From assembly GCA_012103375.1 (NCBI GenBank), contig WLWX01000001.1, positions 796,501 through 860,500 on the forward strand: a stretch of DNA of 64,000 bases. The letters are read 5' to 3'. Shown here one piece after another: positions 48,998-61,050 of the stretch (its first letter is position 1; each line of letters opens with the position of its first letter). Made by a program: the position numbers and the translations under genes. Source of the DNA: Paracoccaceae bacterium (GTDB taxonomy: Bacteria; Pseudomonadota; Alphaproteobacteria; Rhodobacterales; Rhodobacteraceae). The notes below the pieces were generated by a model that saw only the letters and a program-made list of their open reading frames with translations, did no database searches and was not told the origin of the DNA.

Positions 48998-51900
48998 ACC
49001 AGGAACTGACCACCAACCCGTTCAACCCGCTGGCCCCGCCGCAGACGTTTGACGAGATCAAGATCTCCTTGGCGAGCCCTGAGCGGATTCTCAGCTGGTC
49101 TTATGGCGAAATCAAGAAGCCCGAGACGATCAACTATCGCACGTTCAAGCCGGAACGTGACGGGTTGTTCTGCGCGCGGATTTTTGGCCCGATCAAGGAC
49201 TACGAATGCCTGTGTGGCAAATACAAGCGGATGAAATACCGCGGCGTTGTTTGCGAAAAATGCGGCGTGGAAGTCACGCTGCAAAAGGTGCGACGCGAAC
49301 GGATGGGCCATATCGAGCTGGCCGCGCCAGTTGCGCACATCTGGTTCCTGAAATCGCTGCCGTCCCGCATCGGCTTGATGTTGGACATGACGTTGCGCGA
49401 TCTGGAACGCATCCTCTATTTCGAAAACTACGTCGTCATTGAACCTGGCCTGACGGACCTGACCTATGGCCAGTTGATGAGCGAAGAAGAGTTCATGGAC
49501 GCCCAGGACGCCTATGGCATGGACGCGTTCCAGGCCAACATCGGCGCCGAGGCGATCCGTGAAATGCTGGCCGCGATTGATCTGGAAGCCGAAGCCAACC
49601 AACTGCGCGAGGATCTGTCCGTCGCCACTGGGGAACTTAAGCCCAAGAAGATCATCAAGCGCTTGAAAATCGTCGAGAGCTTCCTGGAATCCGGCAACCG
49701 CCCGGAATGGATGGTTCTGACCGTCGTGCCCGTGATTCCGCCCGAGCTGCGCCCGCTGGTACCGCTGGACGGTGGCCGGTTCGCGACGTCCGACCTCAAC
49801 GACCTCTATCGCCGCGTGATCAACCGCAACAACCGTTTGAAGCGGCTGATCGAACTGCGCGCCCCGGATATCATCGTGCGCAACGAAAAGCGGATGTTGC
49901 AGGAATCCGTTGACGCGCTGTTTGACAACGGCCGTCGCGGCCGGGTGATTACGGGGGCCAACAAGCGCCCGCTGAAATCGCTGTCTGACATGCTGAAGGG
50001 TAAGCAGGGTCGCTTCCGCCAGAACCTTCTGGGCAAACGCGTCGACTTCTCGGGTCGTTCGGTCATCGTGACCGGGCCGGAACTGAAGCTGCATCAGTGC
50101 GGCTTGCCCAAGAAAATGGCGCTCGAACTGTTTAAGCCGTTCATCTACTCGCGACTTGAGGCGAAAGGTCTGTCCTCCACCGTCAAACAAGCCAAAAAGC
50201 TGGTCGAAAAGGAACGCCCCGAAGTCTGGGACATCTTGGACGAGGTCATTCGCGAACATCCCGTGATGCTGAACCGTGCGCCGACGCTGCACCGGCTTGG
50301 CATTCAGGCGTTCGAGCCGGTTCTGATCGAAGGCAAAGCGATCCAGCTGCACCCGCTGGTCTGCTCGGCCTTCAACGCCGACTTTGACGGTGACCAGATG
50401 GCTGTTCACGTCCCGCAGTCGCTGGAAGCACAGCTGGAAGCACGCGTGCTGATGATGTCGACCAACAACGTCCTCAGCCCTGCCAACGGTGCGCCGATCA
50501 TCGTGCCGTCGCAGGACATGATCCTCGGCCTCTATTACATCTCAATGGAGCGTGAGGGGATGCAAGGCGAAGGCATGGTTTTTGCCAACGTGGATGAGGT
50601 TCAGCACGCGCTGGACGCAGGCGAAGTGCATCTGCACGCCAAAATCACCGCGCGCATTCCCCAGATTGATGAAGAAGGCAACGAAGTGCTGACGCGCTTT
50701 GAAACCACGCCGGGCCGCATCCGTCTGGGCGCGCTTTTGCCGCTGAACGCCAAGACACCCTTCGATCTGGTCAACCGTCTGCTGCGCAAGAAAGAAGTGC
50801 AGCAGGTAATCGACACCGTGTACCGTTATTGCGGCCAGAAAGAGTCGGTTATCTTCTGCGACCAGATCATGACCATGGGCTTCCGCGAAGCCTTCAAGGC
50901 GGGCATTTCGTTTGGCAAGGATGACATGGTCATTCCCGACGCCAAATGGCCCATCGTTGACGGTGTCCGCGCGCAGGTGAAGGAATTCGAACAACAGTAC
51001 ATGGATGGCCTGATCACTCAGGGTGAAAAGTACAACAAGGTTGTCGATGCCTGGTCGAAGTGCTCGGACGAGGTTGCCAGCGCGATGATGGACGAAATCT
51101 CGTCCATGCAACGTGACGATGCCGGTGCGGAGATGGAGCCGAACTCGGTCTACATGATGTCGCACTCCGGCGCGCGTGGTTCGCCGGCACAGATGAAGCA
51201 GCTGGGCGGGATGCGCGGTCTGATGGCAAAACCCTCGGGTGAGATCATCGAGACGCCGATCATCTCGAACTTCAAAGAAGGTCTGACCGTGCTGGAGTAC
51301 TTCAACTCCACCCACGGGGCCCGTAAGGGTCTGGCCGATACGGCGCTGAAGACGGCAAACTCGGGCTATCTGACGCGGCGTCTGGTGGACGTGGCCCAGG
51401 ACTGCATCGTGCGCATGCACGATTGCGGAACCGACATGGCCATCACCGCGGAAGCGGCTGTCAACGACGGGGAGGTTGTCGCCTCGCTTTCCGAACGCAT
51501 TCTGGGCCGTGTCGCGGCCGAGGATGTGATTGCACCCGCCGACGGCGAAGTTCTGGCAACTGCCGGAACGCTGATCGACGAACGCATGGCGGACGGCATC
51601 GAAGCGGCGGGCGTGGCCAAGTTCCGCATCCGCAGCCCCCTGACCTGCGAGGCGGAAGAGGGCGTCTGCGCCATGTGCTATGGTCGCGACCTGGCACGCG
51701 GTACGCTGGTCAATCAGGGTGAGGCTGTCGGCATCATCGCCGCGCAGTCGATCGGTGAACCCGGCACCCAGCTGACGATGCGGACGTTCCACATCGGCGG
51801 TATCGCCCAAGGTGGTCAGCAGTCGTTCCAGGAAGCCAGCCAGGACGGCAAGATCGAATTCCGCAACGCCAACTTGTTGAAGAACGCCAATGACGAGATC

Positions 51901-53250
51901 ATCGTCATGGGTCGTAACATGGTGATCGCGGTTATCGACGAACATGGCGTCGAGCGGTCGACCCACAAGCTGGGGTACGGCACGAAAGTCCACGTCAAGG
52001 ACAAGGCCAAGGTGGCGCGGGGCGACAAGCTTTATGAATGGGACCCCTACACCCTGCCGATCATCGCCGAAGCTGCCGGTACGGCGAAATTCGTCGATCT
52101 GGTCAGCGGGATCTCGGTGCGTGACGATACGGATGATGCCACAGGCATGACCCAGAAAATTGTCACCGACTGGCGGTCTGCGCCGAAGGGAAGCGACCTC
52201 AAGCCCGAGGTTATACTTGTCGGCAAGGATGGAGAACCTGTGCGCAACGATGCGGGCAATCCGATCACCTATCCGATGTCGGTCGACGCCGTTCTGTCGA
52301 TCGAAGAAGGGTCCGAGATCAAGGCCGGTGACGTTGTGGCGCGTATCCCGCGCGAAGGTGCCAAGACCAAGGACATTACCGGGGGTCTTCCCCGTGTGGC
52401 GGAATTGTTCGAAGCCCGTCGCCCCAAGGATCACGCGATCATCGCCGAGGCGGATGGCTATGTGAAATTCGGGCGTGACTATAAGAACAAGCGCCGGATC
52501 AGCATTCAGCCTGCCGACGAAACTCTGGACGCTGTCGAATACATGGTGCCCAAGGGCAAGCACATCCCGGTTGCCGAAGGGGATTTCGTCCAGAAGGGCG
52601 AATACATCATGGATGGCAACCCGGCGCCCCACGACATTCTGTCGATCATGGGTGTCGAAGCGCTGGCCGATTACATGATCGACGAAGTGCAGGACGTCTA
52701 TCGACTGCAGGGCGTGAAGATCAACGACAAGCATATCGAAGTGATCGTGCGCCAGATGCTCCAAAAGTGGGAGATTCAGGACAGTGGCGATACCACGCTG
52801 CTGAAAGGTGAAAACGTCGACAAGGCCGAGTTTGACGAGGCCAATGAAAAGTCGCTGGCCCGTGGCGGACGCCCCGCGCAGGGCGAACCGATCCTGCTGG
52901 GCATCACCAAAGCAAGCCTGCAAACCCGCAGCTTCATTTCGGCAGCCTCGTTCCAGGAAACCACGCGCGTGCTGACCGAGGCTTCGGTGCAGGGCAAGCG
53001 GGATCGTCTGGTTGGTCTGAAGGAAAACGTCATCGTTGGCCGGTTGATCCCGGCAGGCACCGGTGGCGCGACCCAGCAGGTCCGCAAGATCGCCAACGAC
53101 CGCGATCAGAAGGTCATCGCCGAAGCCCGCGCAGCCGCAGAAGAAGCTGCCCGCCTGGCCGCACCAAGCGCGGATGAAATGTCGAACCAGGTCTTTGGTA
53201 GCACCGACGACGACGTCCTGGTCGAAACGCCGGAAGGTGGCGCGGAATAA
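48994..53250 (+). CDS. rpoC: RNA polymerase beta' subunit
   Basis: 1418 residues, complete. It has the zinc site [20 protein letters not shown] (Cys72, 74, 87, 90), the catalytic loop NADFDGDQM near residue 461-469, the bridge-helix region [22 protein letters not shown], and the second cysteine cluster ([24 protein letters not shown] type). The tail is Ala/Glu-rich. A GAAAGG site precedes ATG 48994. A terminator follows; the usual rpsL-rpsG genes do not. Confidence 0.98.
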   Translation: MNQELTTNPFNPLAPPQTFDEIKISLASPERILSWSYGEIKKPETINYRTFKPERDGLFCARIFGPIKDYECLCGKYKRMKYRGVVCEKCGVEVTLQKVRRERMGHIELAAPVAHIWFLKSLPSRIGLMLDMTLRDLERILYFENYVVIEPGLTDLTYGQLMSEEEFMDAQDAYGMDAFQANIGAEAIREMLAAIDLEAEANQLREDLSVATGELKPKKIIKRLKIVESFLESGNRPEWMVLTVVPVIPPELRPLVPLDGGRFATSDLNDLYRRVINRNNRLKRLIELRAPDIIVRNEKRMLQESVDALFDNGRRGRVITGANKRPLKSLSDMLKGKQGRFRQNLLGKRVDFSGRSVIVTGPELKLHQCGLPKKMALELFKPFIYSRLEAKGLSSTVKQAKKLVEKERPEVWDILDEVIREHPVMLNRAPTLHRLGIQAFEPVLIEGKAIQLHPLVCSAFNADFDGDQMAVHVPQSLEAQLEARVLMMSTNNVLSPANGAPIIVPSQDMILGLYYISMEREGMQGEGMVFANVDEVQHALDAGEVHLHAKITARIPQIDEEGNEVLTRFETTPGRIRLGALLPLNAKTPFDLVNRLLRKKEVQQVIDTVYRYCGQKESVIFCDQIMTMGFREAFKAGISFGKDDMVIPDAKWPIVDGVRAQVKEFEQQYMDGLITQGEKYNKVVDAWSKCSDEVASAMMDEISSMQRDDAGAEMEPNSVYMMSHSGARGSPAQMKQLGGMRGLMAKPSGEIIETPIISNFKEGLTVLEYFNSTHGARKGLADTALKTANSGYLTRRLVDVAQDCIVRMHDCGTDMAITAEAAVNDGEVVASLSERILGRVAAEDVIAPADGEVLATAGTLIDERMADGIEAAGVAKFRIRSPLTCEAEEGVCAMCYGRDLARGTLVNQGEAVGIIAAQSIGEPGTQLTMRTFHIGGIAQGGQQSFQEASQDGKIEFRNANLLKNANDEIIVMGRNMVIAVIDEHGVERSTHKLGYGTKVHVKDKAKVARGDKLYEWDPYTLPIIAEAAGTAKFVDLVSGISVRDDTDDATGMTQKIVTDWRSAPKGSDLKPEVILVGKDGEPVRNDAGNPITYPMSVDAVLSIEEGSEIKAGDVVARIPREGAKTKDITGGLPRVAELFEARRPKDHAIIAEADGYVKFGRDYKNKRRISIQPADETLDAVEYMVPKGKHIPVAEGDFVQKGEYIMDGNPAPHDILSIMGVEALADYMIDEVQDVYRLQGVKINDKHIEVIVRQMLQKWEIQDSGDTTLLKGENVDKAEFDEANEKSLARGGRPAQGEPILLGITKASLQTRSFISAASFQETTRVLTEASVQGKRDRLVGLKENVIVGRLIPAGTGGATQQVRKIANDRDQKVIAEARAAAEEAARLAAPSADEMSNQVFGSTDDDVLVETPEGGAE

Positions 53251-53273
53251 TCACCCGCCAGGGATGAATTATG

Positions 53274-53301
53274 AAAGGCCCCGCTGCAAAGCGGGGCCTT
53301 T
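53274..53301 (+). terminator. Terminator after rpoC
   Basis: An 11-bp stem, AAAGGCCCCGC / GCGGGGCCTTT, with loop TGCAAA is followed by CGTCTATTT. It lies 24 nt after the rpoC stop. Being symmetrical, it may also serve the convergent sulfatase gene. Confidence 0.85.
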
Positions 53302-54659
53302 CGTCTATTTACAGACTGCGGATGCGTGCCATTCCGTGCCCAAATAGCGGGCTTGTGTCCTTGGCCGCGCCCCTGAATCAGCCTTCGCGCGGGAATTGCG
53401 GCGGCGTGACCGGAACGTAAGGGAACCGCCCGCGTTGCTTGGTGGCCGTCGTATTCGGATCGGTGCCGCCGCGAACATAGACTTTGCCGGGATCATAGTC
53501 GGGGCCAAAATCCCAGGTTGGAAAGCGTCCGTGTTTCATGGCGTCATGGACGAACATGCGTTTTTTCTGCGAGGCGCGGATGCGTTTTTCCAGCGCCTCT
53601 TCGTCCCACCGATCCTGCATCACTGCGAACATACGGTTGATCTGATCCTGATGCTCTGGGGCGTCGGCAAGATTGGTCAGCTCCAGCGGATCCGCCTTGG
53701 TGTCAAAGAACATCATGGGATCGCTGCGCGTATAGATCAGCTTTTTTGCGCCCTCGATCATGATGAAGGCGGGGCCATAAAGACTTTCGCCGGTGGATTC
53801 GATGAAAACGTGGTCTTCGGGGGTGTTGCGTTCGGGCAGATTCAGCAGGTTGCGACCATCATGGGGGGCCACGTAGCCATCGAATGTCCCGCCGCTGGCA
53901 ATGTCCGTAAACGTCGGCATCAGGTCGACGAGTGAGGCATTCGCCTCTTCCCGGTGACCCGCCTTGACGCCAGGGCCCTGCATGATCATCGGCACGCGCA
54001 ACGATGCTTCATAGGGGTTGAACTTGAACCACATGCCGCGTTCGCCCAGCATCTCGCCATGATCCGAGATCATGAAGACATAGGTGTTATCCAGCTGCCC
54101 GATGCTGTCCAGCGTCTCGATCAGCCCGCCAACCAACTCGTCAATATGGGTGACCATGGCGAAATAGGCGCGGCGCGAACTTTCAAGCTGCGCGGGCGTG
54201 ATGTCGAATTCATCCTGCCGGATGGTCATGAAATAGCGCTGTGACCAGGGATCCCGGTCTTCAAAGGGGATATAGGGCACCGCGGGCGCGGGAATATCGC
54301 GGCCTTCGTACATGTCCCAGTATTTGCGGCCCGCAACGAACGGATTGTGCGGCTGCGTGAAGGACACATGCAGCAGAAACGGGCGATCATCGGTCGAACG
54401 GGCGTGATCATAAAGCTCCTTGCGCGCCGCGATGAAAACCTCTTCGTCATAGTCCAGTTGCAGGTTGCGTTCGCACTGGCCGGATTCCACGACGCTCAGC
54501 AGGCTCATGACCGAAGGCGCATAAGCCTCGTCCGTTTTGTCCCAATCCATCGTCCAGGCAAAATCGGATGGGTAAATATCGGTGGTCAGGCGTTCTTCGA
54601 ACCCGTGCAACTGGTCCGGCCCGACGAAATGCATCTTGCCCGAAAGGGTCGTCTTGTAG

Positions 54660-56175
54660 GATACTGTTGAAAAAGTCCGTTGATTGGCCGCGCACGCTCT
54701 GATTCACTTGTTTTGAGGGTGGAGGGTTCGGCGATGATGGGTCCAAGGCAAGTTGCGCAAGGCGCGCTGTTCTATGAGTTCTCGATCGAGAGTTTTGTGC
54801 CGAAGGATCATCCCGTCCGGGGAATTGATCGCTTCCTTGATCTGACAGGTGTGCGCCCCTTGCTCGCTTCATACTACAGTGCCAATGGCCGCCCTTCGAT
54901 TGATCCTGAACTGATGATCCGCATGCTGTTGTTGGGCTATTGTCAGGGCATCCGTTCCGAGCGACGGCTTTGCGAAGAGGTTCATGTCAATCTGGCGTAT
55001 CGTTGGTTTTGTAAGCTTGATTTGGCTGATCCAGTGCCCGACCATTCGACATTCTCTAAGAACCGGCATGGCCGTTTCCGCGAGAGCGGTTTGTTCCGAC
55101 ATTTGTTCGAGGTCGTTTTGCAGCGCTGCATGGATGAGGGGCTGGTTGGCGGCCACAGCTTTGGTGTTGATGCCAGTCTGATCCCCGCGAATGCAAACCA
55201 GACGCGCGGCGTTGAAAGCAAAGACGGACTGCCAGCAGATCTGACGTCCCGTGCCGTCGACGAATATCTCGAGACGCTGGATGATGTGGCCTTCGGTGCT
55301 GCGACCAAGGTCGTCCCCAAATACATCTCACCGGCTGATCCAGCAGCGCGTTGGACTGGGGCTGACGGGGGAGCCGCCTACTTTGCCTATTCCACTAACT
55401 ATATGGTCGATTTGGATAATGCAGTCATCGTGGACGTCGAGCCGACGGCTCCGATCCGGCCTGCAGAGGCGCGGGCAGCAAGGGAGATGATCGATCGTGT
55501 ACATGAGCGGTTTGGCATCAAACCTGACAAGCTTGTGGGTGATACGGGTTACGGATCAGCCGAGATGTTGGGCTGGCTTGTGGACGAACGTCAAATCGAA
55601 CCCCACATTCCGGTCTGGGATAAGTCAAAACGAACTGACGGCACATTCTCACGCGAAGACTTTGTCTACGACCCGGCGACCGACAGCTATACTTGCCCGA
55701 CCGGCAAAGCCTTGCAAACATATCGGCGGAACTTCTCAAAACCGCGAAAGCCCAATGGCAGCAAAGACGGGTTCATCAGATACCGAGCCTCAAAGCACGA
55801 TTGCGACGCATGCCCTCTGAAGTCGCAATGCTGTCCGAAGGACGACGGCAGACGCCTTATGCGGTCCGTTCACGAAGCCGCCCGAGACGTCGCTCGCGAT
55901 ATCCGAAAAACAGATGCCTACATGACGTCGTTCATCCAAAGGCGGAAGGTTGAAATGCTCTTTGCCCACCTGAAACGATACATCGGCGTGCAGATGATGC
56001 GGCTTCGAGGACCCAAAGGCGCAACCGAACAGTTCCAACTCGCAGCAACAGCTCAAAACCTCCGGAAACTGGCGAAGTTGGTGCCAGCAACAGTGCCAAC
56101 GTGAAAGAAAACGGCGCGCGGCCGCCTCTCGCTCAACAACGCGCCGACCAAAACATCGACTTCTTCAACAGTATC
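54660..56175 (+). mobile_element. IS1182-type insertion sequence (complete)
   Basis: 1516 bp with inverted ends GATACTGTTGAAAAAGTC and, at the right, GATACTGTTGAAGAAGTC (one mismatch in 18). It is flanked by the 4-bp duplication GTAG (54656-54659 and 56176-56179). It is oriented opposite to the sulfatase gene it interrupts. The ends match those of the 218-bp elements in 17 of the first 20 bases, so it may be their autonomous partner. Confidence 0.9.
54734..56104 (+). CDS. IS1182-type transposase (DDE)
   Basis: A 456-residue transposase from ATG 54734 (MMGPRQVAQGALFYEFSIESFVPKDHPVRGIDRFLDL). It includes GRPSIDPELMIRMLLLGYCQGIRSERRLCEEVHVNLAYRWFC, a first Asp in FGVDASLIPANAN, a second in LVGDTGYGSAEML, a cysteine pattern CDACPLKSQCCP, and a late Glu in RRKVEMLFAHLKRYIG. 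The frame is intact, so it could act on its own ends and on related ends in trans. Confidence 0.9.
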   Translation: MMGPRQVAQGALFYEFSIESFVPKDHPVRGIDRFLDLTGVRPLLASYYSANGRPSIDPELMIRMLLLGYCQGIRSERRLCEEVHVNLAYRWFCKLDLADPVPDHSTFSKNRHGRFRESGLFRHLFEVVLQRCMDEGLVGGHSFGVDASLIPANANQTRGVESKDGLPADLTSRAVDEYLETLDDVAFGAATKVVPKYISPADPAARWTGADGGAAYFAYSTNYMVDLDNAVIVDVEPTAPIRPAEARAAREMIDRVHERFGIKPDKLVGDTGYGSAEMLGWLVDERQIEPHIPVWDKSKRTDGTFSREDFVYDPATDSYTCPTGKALQTYRRNFSKPRKPNGSKDGFIRYRASKHDCDACPLKSQCCPKDDGRRLMRSVHEAARDVARDIRKTDAYMTSFIQRRKVEMLFAHLKRYIGVQMMRLRGPKGATEQFQLAATAQNLRKLAKLVPATVPT

Positions 56176-56521
56176 GTAGCCCAGCTTGCGCAGATAGTGG
56201 GCGTATGTCGGCTCAGACGGCAGGAACTCGGCACCGTTATCGAAGACGCCGACGTCCGAGGGCAAGCGCCCCGTCATCATCGAGGCGCGCGACGGCCCGC
56301 AAACCGGGTTGTTGCAATAGCTGTTGGCGAAGGTCGTTCCGTTTGCCGCCATCTTGTCGATATTCGGCGTAATCGCATAGGGCTTGCCATAGGCTGACAG
56401 GCACAGCGCCGTCATCTGGTCCGCCTGAATGACAAGGATGTTGGGACGGGTCATCGGGGTGCCTCCTGCCAGGGTAATGCCCGCCCCGGCGCGTGGCCAG
56501 GGCGGGCAGTGGTGTTTCAGA

Positions 56522-57496
56522 TCAGCCGCTGGTGCGGGCAACGAACTCTTCGATGCCGGGCACGCCAATCTCGCGATAGTACTTCAGCGCACCGGGGTGC
56601 AGCGGGGCACCAAAGCCGTTCAGCACGGTTTCCTTCGAAACGCGGCCAAAGGCCGGATGCACACCCGCCAGATCGTCCAGGCTTTCAAAGATCGCCTTGG
56701 TCATCTGGTAGACGCGGTCCTCGGACACATCTGCCGAGATCACCAGACCATTGGCCAGACCATAGGTCGGGGTGTCTTCGGCCACGTCCTCATAGGTGCC
56801 GCCGGGGATCGACAGGCGGAAGTAGGGCGGGAATTCGGCGCTGACCTTGGCGTAAAACTCATCCGAAATCGGGATCAGCCGCACATCGCGCTGCGCGCTA
56901 AGTTTGATGACCGGCGGCAGCGGGAAAGAGCCGTTCCAAAGCGCCGCATCAATGTTGCCATCGCTCAGCATGTCGACCATGTCGCCAAGGCGCACGCGGA
57001 AATCCTCAAAATCATCGCCGGCGACCATGCCCATCAGTGCGTTGGCATCCAGCATCGACACGCCACCGGGCTGGCCCATGCCGACGCGCTTGCCTTTCAA
57101 ATCTTCGACCGAATTGACCGAGCTGCCTTCCAGCGTGATGATGTGCATCGCCACCGGGGCAATCGACATCCACGACAGGATCTTGCCCGCCTCGGTGCCT
57201 TCATAGGGTCCGGTCGCGGCCCATGCCTCATAAGACGACAGCGAGGTTGCCATCGAGGTTTCGATCTCGCCACCCTGAAGCAGGTTGATGTTGGCGACAT
57301 AGCCTTTGGTCTCCTCGGCTGTTGCCTCGACCCCCTCAACATTCTTGTTGATGACATCGGCAATGCCAGCGGACCAGGTGTAAGCCGTGCAGCCGACCGG
57401 GCAGGAGCCGATCGACAAGAAGTCGGCAGCCTGAACGCTTGCCGGAACCACAAGCGTGGTCGCGGCGATCAGCGCGGATCTGAGTGTGTGTTTCAT
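56522..57496 (-). CDS. TAXI-family TRAP transporter solute receptor
   Basis: A 324-residue periplasmic receptor. The signal peptide LRSALIAATTLVVPASVQA leads into the TAXI pattern FLSIGSCPVGCTAYTWSAGIADVINKNVEGVEATAEETKGYVANINLLQGGEIETSMA. It binds a small carboxylate or osmolyte-like solute and feeds it to the TRAP permease encoded directly upstream (4-bp ATGA overlap). Its own frame is intact, but the permease gene is frameshifted. Confidence 0.88.
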   Translation of the reverse strand: MKHTLRSALIAATTLVVPASVQAADFLSIGSCPVGCTAYTWSAGIADVINKNVEGVEATAEETKGYVANINLLQGGEIETSMATSLSSYEAWAATGPYEGTEAGKILSWMSIAPVAMHIITLEGSSVNSVEDLKGKRVGMGQPGGVSMLDANALMGMVAGDDFEDFRVRLGDMVDMLSDGNIDAALWNGSFPLPPVIKLSAQRDVRLIPISDEFYAKVSAEFPPYFRLSIPGGTYEDVAEDTPTYGLANGLVISADVSEDRVYQMTKAIFESLDDLAGVHPAFGRVSKETVLNGFGAPLHPGALKYYREIGVPGIEEFVARTSG

Positions 57497-59425
57497 TTGG
57501 TAACTCCCTCTGTGGTTGGTTTGCTTGGTTCTTCCAGGTTGTTGGTTTGGGCGGATGCGTTGCGCAGGTTCCAGACGATAAGCGCGGCGGCAACCAGCAC
57601 CGCCAAGGCGTCAAAGCGCCAATCCGAGCTGAGGAACAGGACTGCGGCCAGCGCAAATCCAAGCCGCTCGATCAGGCTCAGTCGGATGGCGAACACGCCC
57701 ATCATCGCAATGCTGGCTGATACGCCCCCGGCAATCGCGGTGATGAACGACAGGGTGATCTGCACCCAGGTGACATCAATGGCCAGCAAGGCAGGGTCGT
57801 AGACGAAGAAATACGGGACCGCGAAGGCGCCCATCCCGAACTGGCACGCCAGAACGGCGATTTTCAGCGGGTTCCCTTGCGAGATTGAGGCCGCAGCATA
57901 AGCCGCCAGCGCCACCGGCGGTGTGATCGACGACAACATCGCGGAATAGAGGACGAACAGATGCGCCGCCAGCAGGCTGACGCCAAGATCGACCAGCGCA
58001 GGCGCCACCAGCGTTGCGACCAGAATATAGGCCGCCGCAGTGGGCAGGCCCATGCCCAGGATCAGGCAGGTCAGCATCGTCAGCACCAACGCCAATGGCA
58101 ATTGTCCGCCCGACAGAAGGACCACAAGGGTCGAAAACTTCAGGCCGATCCCGGTCAAGGTGATGATGCCGATAATGCACCCAGCCGCAGCACAGGCCAA
58201 CGCAACCGGGATGACCGCATTCGCCGCCGTCATCGCAGTTTCAACCATCCGGCGCGGCGTCTGTGCCGAGGCCCGGTTGAGGAAACTGACGATCACCGAG
58301 GTCGCCACCGCCCAGAATGACGACAGCATGATCGAATAGCCGTTCAGCAACATGCCAACAAAGACCGGCAGTGGCGCCAGCAGATAGGCGCGCCGCAGGA
58401 TCGAAGCCCAGTCGGTTCTGGACGACGCGTCCCGCAACAGCGGGATATTCTGTTTTACCGCTTCGAAATGCACCATGGCCAGCAGCACGGCATAGAAGAT
58501 CACGGCGGGCAGGAACGCCGCCTTCGCAATGGTCAGGTATGATGTCGAGGTGAACTCGGCCATGATGAAGGCCGCGGCGCCCATGACCGGCGGCATCAAC
58601 TGCCCACCGGTCGAGGCGACAGCCTCGATCGCGCCGGCGGCTTCCTTGCGATAGCCGCTTTTGCGCATCAGCGGGATCGAGATTGGGCCAGTGGTCAGCA
58701 CATTGGCCACGGCAGTGCCGGAAATCATACCCATCAGGCTGGACCCGACCACGGCGGCCTTTGCAGGCCCGCCGCGCATCCGGCCCGTCAGGCCGGTGGC
58801 GAAATCCATCAGCACCTGGCCCGCGCCGGTCTTTTCCAGCAGCGCCCCAAGCACCACGACGCCGGTGACAAACGTGGCGCTGACACCCAGAGGGGTGCCG
58901 AAAATGCCACCGCCGCCAAGGTATAGCTGCGCCGTGACACGCTTCAGTGAATAGCCACGGTGCGCCAGCCCATCGGGCAGATAGGCGCCAAGCAACCCAT
59001 AGGCGATGAAGATTCCCGCCAGGATCACAATGGGCCAGCCTATGGTGCGCCGACAGGCATCAAACAAGGCAATCACCAGAATGACTGCGAATATGATCTC
59101 AAGCTGGGTGATCTCGCCCCAGCGGTCGTTGATGGCGTCAAAATTGATAATGTGATGCCCGGTGGCGATGATGCCAGCGCTCAGAACCACAAGGCACCAG
59201 ATCCTTTGCAGCACAACGCTGCCATTCGCAGCGCCATCCCCCGAAAACGAAGGCACGCAATGCGCCAACATAGACCAGCGCCATCACCAGAAGCAGATGC
59301 GCGCTGCGTTGCAGACCATCGGGAAATACGCCGAAATAGGCCGTATAAAGCGTCAGCCCGACCAGCAGGATCGACGCCAGCCCGATGGCCCAGCCGAACG
59401 CCCGATCTGTCAGCGCGCTATGCAT
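57493..59425 (-). pseudogene. TRAP transporter fused permease (4TM-12TM), frameshifted
   Basis: From ATG 59425 the first part (LTDRAFGWAIGLASILLVGLTLYTAYFGVFPDGLQRSAHLLLVMALVYVGALRAFVFGG) breaks at a run of five C at 59238-59242. The second frame continues DGAANGSVVLQRIWCLVVLSAGIIATGHHI through the DctM-like part (GLTGRMRGGPAKAAVVGSSLMGMISGTAVANVLTTGPISIPLM) to 57493. One extra base in the run explains it. An in-frame start inside the second part could make a shortened protein. It pairs with the TAXI receptor. Confidence 0.8.
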
Positions 59426-59469
59426 CGGGGCGTCTTTCGGTTTTGCAGAATGTGCCGTGGTTCGGATGA

Positions 59470-61046
59470 TCAGGAGCTGTCGACATCGTGCTCTCCTGTT
59501 TGCAGATAGGCGGGCAGGGGCATCCGGCCATCAATGATCGCGGCCACATCGTCCTGCGACAGATCTGGGAAATGCGGCGCAATCGGATCAATCCTTGGCA
59601 GTCGGCGGTTGGCCTTGGTGCCGTCCACGCCGCCGGTTCCCCGGCGCACATACCGCGCCTCGTCGCCTTAAGGAACAGCCGTTCCGCCTGACTGGTGCGA
59701 ATTTTTTGGTCGATCGCCGCCGGATCCCAGCCATCCAGCAAAATCGCCCTCAGCCCGGACAGGGTGCCCGCATGCGCCGGGTCATCGGCAAGATTGCGCA
59801 GCTCATCCGGGTCATCCTCTAGATCGAACAGCTGATCGGGGTGACCATGCGTGAATATCAGCTTGAACCGACCCTGACGAACCATCCGGTACGGCACGCA
59901 TGGCCCGATCCCGTAATAATCCGAGATGGCCAGATCACGGGTGCCCACGCCGGTCAGCGCCGGATCCAGGCTTTCCCCGTCGCAAGGCAACGTCACCTCG
60001 CCCCCCGCGATACCCACCAGCGTCGGCAGAAGATCGACCAGCGACACACAGTCCTTGACCCGGCGCGGCGCGTATTTGCCCGGCGCTGACACCAACAGCG
60101 GCACCCGCGCGGATCAGTCAAAGAAGCTTTGCTTGAACCACATGCCACGCTCGCCCAGCATCTCTCCGTGGTCAGCACAGAAAAAGATGACGGTATCGTC
60201 GGCTTGCCCGCTTTCGTCGAGCGCGCCGAGGATTTCACCAACCTTGTCGTCAATGAACGAGATCATTGCATAGTACCCGTGGCGTGAACGCCGCAGATCG
60301 TCATCGCTTACCCGATGCCGATGCCGCCCGTGGGCGAAGAACAGCGCGCGTGAGGCATGGTCGAGGTCCTCAAACGGCAGCGCGCCAACCTTGGGCAGGT
60401 CGATCTCATCCGGGTCGTAGCGATCCCAGTATTTCCGCGCCGCAACAAACGGCGTGTGCGGGCTGGTGAAAGAGGCGATCTGGAACCACGGTCCCGCATC
60501 ATCGCTACGCCGCGCCAGATCATAGATCGTCTGAACCGAGGCATGAGCGACCTCTTCGTCGAAATCTTCCTGCAATGTGCGCGCCGCCGGTCCGGCATCG
60601 ACGACACCGTTCAGACCGGTGGCTGACGGCACAAACGCCGGACCGGCGTCCCAATCTGCCACCCAGTCAAAGCCCGAGGGGTACACATCGGTCACCGTGC
60701 GTTCATCAAAGCCGTGCATCTGATCGGGGCCGATGAAATGCATCTTGCCCGACAGAACCGTGTGATACCCCAGATGACGCAGATGATGCGCCATGGTCGG
60801 CTGACTGGTGGGCAATTCGCAGGCGTTGTCCCAAACCTCGATCGCGGGCGTCAGCCGCCCTGACATCATCGAGGCGCGCGACGGAACGCAGACCGGATAG
60901 TTGCAATAGGCGTTGTCAAACACCACGCTGTTGGCTGCCAGACGGTCCAGATGCGGGGTCTTGCAGACGGTGTTGCCATGGAACGACAGCGCCTGCGGGG
61001 CCAGCTGGTCGGCCATGATCATCAGGATATTTGGCTTCTTCGTCAT
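59470..61046 (-). pseudogene. Second choline-sulfatase-like sulfatase, with nonsense codon and frameshift
   Basis: From ATG 61046 it reads KPNILMIMADQLAPQALSFHGNTVCKTPHLDRLA, the formylglycine motif CVPSRASMMSGR and LSGKMHFIGPDQMHGFDERTVTDVYPSGF, to GEMLGERGMWFKQSFFD. A TGA at 60114-60116 then replaces the Trp expected in FFDWSARVPLLV; the same frame continues SARVPLLVSAPGKYAPRRVKDCVSLVDLLPTL. Near 59666 a one-base loss shifts the frame; the expected GDEARYVRRGTGGVDGTKANRRLPRIDP lies in the next frame, ending at 59470. It shares its operon with ALDH, TRAP-TAXI and the first sulfatase. Confidence 0.85.
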
Positions 61047-61050
61047 CGTG

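Larger units (their letters stand above)
53378..56454 (-). pseudogene. Choline-sulfatase-like sulfatase, interrupted by IS1182-type element
   Basis: The N-terminal part from ATG 56454 has TRPNILVIQADQMTALCLSAYGKPYAITPNIDKMA and the formylglycine motif CGPSRASMMTGR, ending at YAHYLRKLGY. The element at 54660-56175 follows, then the rest resumes: TTLSGKMHFVGPDQLHGFEERLTTDIYPSDF through ISDHGEMLGERGMWFKFNPYEASLRVPMIM to 53378. Removing the element and one 4-bp duplicate restores LGYKTTLSGKMHF. It resembles BetC choline sulfatases. The insertion splits the catalytic Cys from most metal ligands. Confidence 0.9.

Noticed and set aside
50542-52923. 793-codon open frame antisense to rpoC
   Set aside because: This has the same cause as the rpoB shadow; no independent evidence of coding.
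60114-60116. Recoding of TGA (selenocysteine or Trp) in the sulfatase
   Set aside because: The position is a Trp in the family, no SECIS-like hairpin was noted, and the gene has a second frameshift. TGA is used as a normal stop in the window's core genes.
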